Shown piece by piece: positions 59,604 to 64,000 of a DNA stretch of 64,000 nt. The stretch is from Streptomyces albofaciens JCM 4342 (lineage in GTDB: Bacteria; Actinomycetota; Actinomycetes; Streptomycetales; Streptomycetaceae), in assembly GCF_008634025.1 (NCBI RefSeq), contig NZ_PDCM01000002.1:868001-932000 (forward strand), given 5' to 3'. Both the position numbers and the translations under genes were made by a program. Every line of letters begins with the position of its first letter. The stretch's first letter is position 1. The notes under the pieces were generated by a model. The model saw nothing but the letters and a program-made list of their open reading frames with translations, was not told where the DNA came from and ran no database searches.

Positions 59604-60704
59604 TCAGGAGCGGTGGTACGGGTTGGGGATCCGAAGGTCGGCGCCCAGCTCGCGGGCGGCGTTGCGGGCGAAGTACGGGTCGCGCAGCAGCTCGCGGCCG
59701 ATGAGGACCGCGTCCGCCCGGCCGTCCACGACGATCTTCTCGGCCTGCTGCGCCTCGGTGATCAGGCCGACCGCGCCGACCGGCAGCCCGGTCTCCTTCT
59801 TGACCCGCTCGGCGAACGGCACCTGGTAGCCGGGCTCCACGGTGATCTTCACGTCGGGGGCGTTGCCGCCGGTGGAGGTGTCCAGCAGGTCCACCCCGTG
59901 CGCCTTGAGGTCCGCGGCGAAGCGCACGGTGTCGTCGGCGGTCCAGCCCTCGCGCTCGTCGTCCGCGTTCTCCGACAGCCAGTCGGTCGCCGAGATGCGG
60001 AACAGCAGCGGCAGCTCCTCGGGCCACACGGCCCGTACGGCGTCCACGACCTCCAGCGCGAAGCGGGTGCGGTTCTCGTAGGAGCCGCCGTACTCGTCCG
60101 TGCGCCGGTTGGTGTACGGCGAGAGGAACTCACCGATCAGGTAGCCGTGCGCGCCGTGGATCTCGGCCACCTGGAAGCCCGCCTCCAGCGCCCGCCGCGC
60201 GGTCGCGGCGAACTGCCCGACGATCTCCTCGATCTGCGCGGCCGACAGCTCCTCCGGGGTGGCGGAGGCGTCGTCGAACGGCAGCGGGCTCGGGCCCACC
60301 GGCTGCCACCCGTGGCCCTCGCCCGGGGCGATCGGGGCACCGCGGTCCACCCACGTGCGCTCGGTCGAGGCCTTGCGCCCGGCGTGCGCGATCTGGATGC
60401 CCGGGACGGACCCGTGCGCCTTCAGGAAGTCGGTGATCCGCCGGAACGCTGCGGTCTGGGTGTCGTTCCACAGCCCCAGGTCGTACGGGCTGATGCGCCC
60501 CTCGGGGCTCACCGCCGTCGCCTCGGTCAGGATCAGCCCCGTACCGCCGGCGGCCCGGGAGGCCAGGTGCTGGAAGTGCCAGTCGTTGGGCGCGCCCTGC
60601 TCCGGCCCGTCCGGCGCCGCCGAGTACATGCACATGGGAGCCATCCATATGCGGTTGGGGATGGTCAGCGACCGGAGGGTGAGGGGCTCGAACAGTGCGC
60701 TCAC
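59604..60704 (-). CDS. NADH:flavin oxidoreductase, OYE/YqjM class
   Basis: A 366-residue FMN-dependent ene-reductase. YqjM-type features are the active-site Cys in MAPMCMYSA, the substrate-binding HxxH pair in EIHGAHGYLIGEFLSP, IQIAHAGRKAST, and ADAVLIGRELLRDPYFA for phosphate binding. GTG 60704 was chosen because GGGAG is 7 nt upstream and the start matches homologues (SALFEPLTLRSLTIPNRI); a TTG at 60734 is an alternative. It reduces activated alkenes; the physiological substrate is unknown. Confidence 0.93.
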   Translation of the reverse strand: MSALFEPLTLRSLTIPNRIWMAPMCMYSAAPDGPEQGAPNDWHFQHLASRAAGGTGLILTEATAVSPEGRISPYDLGLWNDTQTAAFRRITDFLKAHGSVPGIQIAHAGRKASTERTWVDRGAPIAPGEGHGWQPVGPSPLPFDDASATPEELSAAQIEEIVGQFAATARRALEAGFQVAEIHGAHGYLIGEFLSPYTNRRTDEYGGSYENRTRFALEVVDAVRAVWPEELPLLFRISATDWLSENADDEREGWTADDTVRFAADLKAHGVDLLDTSTGGNAPDVKITVEPGYQVPFAERVKKETGLPVGAVGLITEAQQAEKIVVDGRADAVLIGRELLRDPYFARNAARELGADLRIPNPYHRS

Positions 60705-60741
60705 GACGGACTCCCGCGTTTGGGGTTGCTTCAACTTGACG

Positions 60742-60796
60742 CCTCGTACGATACCCCTCGTACTACGGAGGCTGTCAAACTACGAAGGGTTTCGTA
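60742..60796. promoter_or_regulatory. Operator-like repeats upstream of the OYE gene
   Basis: Direct repeats CCTCGTAC (60742-60749 and 60756-60763, 14 bp apart) are followed by an inverted repeat TACGAA-GGGT-TTCGTA (60781-60796). The elements share CGTA and lie 38-92 bp upstream of the start. They look like binding sites for a TetR/MarR-class repressor encoded elsewhere. Confidence 0.5.
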
Positions 60797-61485
60797 CATG
60801 CGGGGTGGGTGCGGCAGGCGGGCGGGACGGCCAGGCGGGGCGGGGTGATCGCGGGGGCGGGGGCAGGGAAGGGCGGGGAAGCGTGGGAGGGCGGCGCACC
60901 CAACGGCATGTGCGGGGATCGGCGCGTACGGGAATCGGGGCGCACGGGATGCGGCGCGCACGGGGGATGCGGCGCGTACGGAAACGGGGCGTACTGGACC
61001 GTGGCGTACGGAAACGGGGCCGGACCCCATGGGTCCAGCCCCGCACGTCGTACCGCGGCGCCCGCGTCGGCCGCCGCCACACCGCCGGGCCCGCGGCGTA
61101 CCCCCGTATCGCCGCGGCCGACAGCTCGGCCCCCGGGCGACGCCCTGGGCCGGTCGGCTCACGATAGGACGCCCGCCGCCGCCCGTACGAGCGAATTTTG
61201 ACGCCTCGGGCGAAGGCGCAGGTGAGGCGCGGCACGGCCGACGCGGGAGCGGTTCCACCGCCCAACAGCCGGAGAAGGACGCACTCATGGCCACCCGCGG
61301 CATCGGCCCGCAGGCGCCACGGTTTCCGGCATCGACGCGGCGACGGGGTTCTTCGCGACGGCGGCCGCCGTGCCGCCCGGATCACCGTGGCCCGGACGCC
61401 CGGCGGACCACGCGCCGACGCCGGCGGCGGCCCCGAGGCGGCGGTCGGCGCGCGCACGGTCGCACAGACATCCTGACCGCTTGCA
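60797..61485. other. Non-coding stretch with degenerate minisatellite
   Basis: About 690 bp with no convincing gene. It includes about six degenerate 15-18-bp tandem units (60920-61023, core GGCGCGTACGG or GGGCGCACGGG; see GGCGTACGGAAACGGGGC, which recurs). A 6-bp hairpin GGACCC-CAT-GGGTCC follows at 61022-61036. On the minus strand the repeats would read as PYAP-type Pro/Tyr/Ala motifs, but no start context supports a protein. Confidence 0.45.
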
Positions 61486-61514
61486 GTGTTTCGATCCGCA
61501 AAACCGGGAAACAC
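61486..61514 (+). promoter_or_regulatory. Candidate SigB-type stress promoter within an inverted repeat
   Basis: GTTT (61488-61491) and GGGAAA (61506-61511) with 14 nt between resemble the Streptomyces SigB-like pattern GNNT-N14-16-GGGTAT. The same segment is bounded by GTGTTTC/GAAACAC (61486-61492 and 61508-61514), a perfect 7-bp inverted repeat. It lies ~50 bp upstream of the GlsB-type stress protein gene. Confidence 0.45.
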
Positions 61515-61560
61515 CAGAGTCGAAGCGTTTTGATCTTATTTGTGAACGAGGTGAGCTGCC

Positions 61561-61830
61561 ATGGGAATCATCGCGTGGATTCTGATCGGGTTGCTGGCGG
61601 GTGCGATTGCGAAGGCGCTGATGCCCGGTAAGGACCCGGGCGGATGCCTCGTCACCATGCTGATCGGCATCGTCGGTGGCCTGCTGGGCGGCTGGCTGGG
61701 CAAGGTGATCTTCGGGGTGGAGTCGATCAACGGGTTCTTCCACCTCTCCACGTGGATCGCGGCCATCATCGGCTCGGTGATCGTCCTGGCGATCTACCGG
61801 GTGACCATCGGCCGCAACCAGCAACGCTGA
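61561..61830 (+). CDS. GlsB/YeaQ/YmgE-family stress-response membrane protein
   Basis: An 89-residue protein with three membrane helices and the family pattern MGIIAWILIGLLAGAIAKAL, then GGCLVTMLIGIVGGLLGGWLGKVIFG and WIAAIIGSVIVLAIYRV. GAGGTGA is 6 nt upstream. The family is stress-induced in several bacteria; the molecular role is unknown. Confidence 0.92.
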   Translation: MGIIAWILIGLLAGAIAKALMPGKDPGGCLVTMLIGIVGGLLGGWLGKVIFGVESINGFFHLSTWIAAIIGSVIVLAIYRVTIGRNQQR

Positions 61831-61883
61831 CCGGCGCGGCGGGACAAGGGAACACGGCGCCGCCGGAGAAACGGCGGCGGAAA

Positions 61884-61919
61884 GGGTGGAGGCCCCCTGG
61901 CGGCAGGGGGCCTCCACCC
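61884..61919 (+). terminator. Terminator of the GlsB-type gene
   Basis: A perfect 16-bp stem (GGGTGGAGGCCCCCTG / CAGGGGGCCTCCACCC) with a 4-nt loop, 54 nt after the stop. Confidence 0.9.
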
Positions 61920-61985
61920 GTTTCGCCTCCACCCGTTTCGCCGCCGTCCTTTCCGCCGCCGTCCTTTCCGCCCTCGCCCTTTCGC
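61911..61985. repeat. 15-bp tandem repeats overlapping the terminator arm
   Basis: Two copies of CCTCCACCCGTTTCG (61911-61925, 61926-61940), two of CCGCCGTCCTTTCCG (61941-61955, 61956-61970) and a degenerate fifth unit (from 61971). The first copy includes the right arm of the terminator stem. Confidence 0.85.
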
Positions 61986-62115
61986 TGGCCGCCCTTCCAG
62001 CAGCTGCCGGAAAACGGCCCTGACCTGCGCGGACAGTGCACCGGAGGGCCGTTGTCAGTGGTCGGGTGCAGACTGAGCGGTATCGGAGACAACGGCGTCC
62101 CGGAGGTGTTCCGAC

Positions 62116-63213
62116 ATGGCATCCGACACCACAGACGTGCTCCTCGCGGTGGGCACGCGCAAAGGGCTCTTCATCGGCCGGCGACGGCGCGGCGACTGGG
62201 AGCTGAGCGGACCGCACTTCGCCGCGCAGGCGGTCTACTCGATCGGCATCGACACCCGGCGCTCCACACCCCGGCTGCTGGCCGGCGCGGACAGCGCGCA
62301 TTGGGGCCCCTCGGTCTTCCATTCCGACGACCTCGGCGAGACCTGGCGGGAGCCCTCCCGCCCCGCCGTCAAATACCCGCCCGACACGGGCACTTCCCTG
62401 GAGCGGGTGTGGCAGCTCCACCCCGCCGGACCGGCCGCTCCGGACGTGGTCTACGCCGGTACGGAGCCCGGCGGGCTGTTCCGGTCGGCGGACGGCGGCG
62501 AGACGTTCGAGCTCGTACGGCCCCTCTGGGACCACCCGACCCGCGAGCAGTGGGTGCCCGGCGGTGGCGGCCTCGCGGTCCACACGGTGATCACGGATCC
62601 GCGGGACGCGGACGCGGTGACGGTCGCGGTGTCCGCCGCGGGGGTGTTCCGCACGACGGACGGCGGCGCGAGCTGGGCCCCGTCGAACAGCGGCGTGAAG
62701 GCCGTGTTCCTGCCGGACCCGGACCCGGAGTTCGGGCAGTGCGTCCACAAGATCGCGCAGGATCCCGTGAACCGTGACCGGCTCTATCTGCAGAACCACT
62801 GGGGCGTTTACCGCAGTGACGACGCGGGCGCGCGGTGGACGGACATCGGCGGGGGCCTGCCCTCCGACTTCGGGTTCGCGACGGCGGCCCACCCCCGCCG
62901 GGCGGACGTCGCGTACGTCTTCCCCATCACCGCGGACATCGACCGGGTCCCGGCGGAGCACCGGTGCCGGGTGTTCCGCACCGAGGACGCCGGCACGACC
63001 TGGGAGCCGCTCGGCGACGGCCTGCCCCGCGAGGACCACTACGGCACGGTGCTCAGGGACGCGCTGTGCGTCGACGACTCCGACCCCGCGGGCGTCTATT
63101 TCGGCAACCGCAACGGAGAGGTCTTCGCCAGTGCCGACGACGGCGACACCTGGCGGCAACTCGCCTCGCACCTGCCGGACGTGCTCTGCGTACGGGCAGC
63201 CGCCGTCGGGTGA
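62116..63213 (+). CDS. BNR/Asp-box beta-propeller protein (sialidase-like fold)
   Basis: 365 residues with repeated Asp-box motifs: SDDLGETWRE, SADGGETFEL, TTDGGASWAP, SDDAGARWTD, TEDAGTTWEP, SADDGDTWRQ. This indicates a six- or seven-bladed propeller. No signal peptide is visible, so it is probably cytosolic. Sialidase catalytic residues (Arg triad, Tyr-Glu) are not apparent, so enzymatic activity should not be assumed. GGAGGTG is 7 nt before the ATG. Confidence 0.85.
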   Translation: MASDTTDVLLAVGTRKGLFIGRRRRGDWELSGPHFAAQAVYSIGIDTRRSTPRLLAGADSAHWGPSVFHSDDLGETWREPSRPAVKYPPDTGTSLERVWQLHPAGPAAPDVVYAGTEPGGLFRSADGGETFELVRPLWDHPTREQWVPGGGGLAVHTVITDPRDADAVTVAVSAAGVFRTTDGGASWAPSNSGVKAVFLPDPDPEFGQCVHKIAQDPVNRDRLYLQNHWGVYRSDDAGARWTDIGGGLPSDFGFATAAHPRRADVAYVFPITADIDRVPAEHRCRVFRTEDAGTTWEPLGDGLPREDHYGTVLRDALCVDDSDPAGVYFGNRNGEVFASADDGDTWRQLASHLPDVLCVRAAAVG

Positions 63214-63332
63214 CCGCCCGGGTGCGACGGGCCCGGCGACAGGAGGAAGAAGGGAGGTGAGCGGCTGGAAGAGCCGGCCGGGATCGGGCCATCGGTTGAA
63301 GTGGATCACCCTGCGGCCAGTAGGGTGACGTC

Positions 63333-64000
63333 GTGGCTGCACGACCTCTTCATGAAATCGTCGAACCCGGCTGGGCCAAGGCACTTGAGCCGGTCGCCGG
63401 GCAGATCGCCAGAATGGGCGAGTTCCTGCGGGCGGAGATCGCCGCGGGACGTACCTATCTCCCGGCCGGCAGTAATGTGCTGCGCGCCTTCCAACAGCCC
63501 TTCGACGACGTACGGGTGCTCATCGTCGGGCAGGACCCGTATCCGACCCCGGGGCACGCGGTGGGGCTGAGCTTCTCCGTCGCGCCGGACGTCCGCCCGC
63601 TGCCCGGAAGCCTGGAGAACATCTACCGCGAGATGGCCTCCGACCTGGGGCTGCCGCGGCCGTCCAACGGCGACCTCACCCCGTGGACGCGGCAGGGTGT
63701 GCTGCTGCTCAACCGGGCCCTGACGACGGCGCCGCGCAAGCCGGCGGCGCACCGGGGCAAGGGCTGGGAGGAGGTCACGGAGCAGGCCATCCGGGCCCTG
63801 GTCGCGCGCGGCCGCCCGATGGTTTCCATACTGTGGGGCCGTGACGCGCGCAATCTGCGTCCGCTGCTCGGCAACCTGCCGGCGGTGGAGTCCGCGCACC
63901 CCTCCCCCATGTCGGCCGACCGGGGTTTCTTCGGCTCGCGCCCGTTCAGCCGGACCAATGACCTGCTGGCGCGGCAGGGGGCCCAGCCGGTGGACTGGCG
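63333..64000 (+). CDS. ung: Uracil-DNA glycosylase, 3' end cut by window
   Basis: A GTG start and 222 codons are visible; only a few residues should be missing since the family ends near QPVDW. Family 1 motifs are the catalytic Asp in [20 protein letters not shown] (PYP replaces the common PYH, as in related actinobacterial enzymes), [10 protein letters not shown], and the DNA-intercalation loop [19 protein letters not shown]. It removes uracil from DNA for base-excision repair. Confidence 0.93.
   Translation, partial: MAARPLHEIVEPGWAKALEPVAGQIARMGEFLRAEIAAGRTYLPAGSNVLRAFQQPFDDVRVLIVGQDPYPTPGHAVGLSFSVAPDVRPLPGSLENIYREMASDLGLPRPSNGDLTPWTRQGVLLLNRALTTAPRKPAAHRGKGWEEVTEQAIRALVARGRPMVSILWGRDARNLRPLLGNLPAVESAHPSPMSADRGFFGSRPFSRTNDLLARQGAQPVDW

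Noticed and set aside
61911..61985. CRISPR-like array
   Set aside because: Units are contiguous 15-bp repeats without spacers, in two sequence types, and no cas genes are present.
62116..63213. Secreted sialidase
   Set aside because: Only Asp-box propeller repeats are visible. There is no signal peptide and the catalytic Arg triad and Tyr/Glu pair are not apparent.
1..64000. tRNA or rRNA genes, insertion sequences or attachment sites
   Set aside because: No cloverleaf, rRNA, transposase or tRNA-end direct repeat was recognised by eye on either strand.

Overview
The window is high-GC actinomycete DNA and almost certainly Streptomyces. It encodes a short chaplin, SARP/BTAD and AfsR-like regulators with rare TTA codons, many GTG/TTG starts, actinomycete-type hairpin terminators without U-tracts, and a long-form GAPDH. 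Most of the first 56 kb is accessory, specialised-metabolite DNA. The last 7 kb looks like ordinary core genome.

Region 1 (1-5073, + strand) is the right end of an aromatic-precursor operon. It holds a dedicated class I DAHP synthase, a chorismate-lyase-like protein fused to a catalytically dead class II DAHP synthase domain, an acyl/aryl adenylating ligase and a flavin hydroxylase. Region 2 (5.1-10.2 kb) holds a DUF2975/XRE pair, a P-loop ATPase paired with a membrane-anchored substrate-binding protein, and a lone TOPRIM protein.

Region 3 (10.25-21.4 kb) is a divergent metallophore locus controlled by two matches to the actinomycete iron box. Leftward, a 32-codon leader ORF is followed by a clavaminate-synthase-like oxygenase, an SbnB/ornithine-cyclodeaminase-like enzyme, a Y4yA-type fold-III PLP decarboxylase, an SbnA-like PLP synthase and a MATE exporter. 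Rightward is a family-5 peptide/opine ABC importer with a double-headed ATPase. No NIS synthetase or NRPS is present in this locus, so an aminopolycarboxylate (ethylenediamine- or diaminopropionate-based) chelator is the best inference.

Region 4 (21.6-43 kb) is mixed. It holds CNB and CBS-BON proteins, an acyl-AMP ligase, two YbdK-type ligases, an MmyB-type regulator with an MFS pump, and a secreted peptidoglycan-binding protein. It also holds an A-T-reductase NRPS-like enzyme convergent with a lone carrier protein, a large SARP regulator preceded by an 11-bp-phased heptamer array, an M4 protease and a chaplin.

Region 5 (44.1-56.3 kb) is the most distinctive. A five-gene leftward operon contains a carrier protein fused to the membrane/left-handed-helix module typical of poly-epsilon-lysine and poly-diaminopropionate synthetases, a separate truncated-C/A/T/TE NRPS, a SyrP-like oxygenase, SbnB and SbnA. 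It is divergent from an NB-ARC/TPR regulator. This reads as a split homopoly(amino acid) synthetase supplied with L-2,3-diaminopropionate, possibly hydroxylated. The SARP and the NB-ARC regulator both carry one TTA codon, which suggests bldA-dependent timing.

Region 6 (56.5-64 kb) holds two coupled zinc-ribbon microproteins, a small membrane protein, GAPDH, an AlkD-like protein, an OYE-family reductase, a GlsB-type membrane protein, a BNR-repeat propeller and uracil-DNA glycosylase (cut by the window end).
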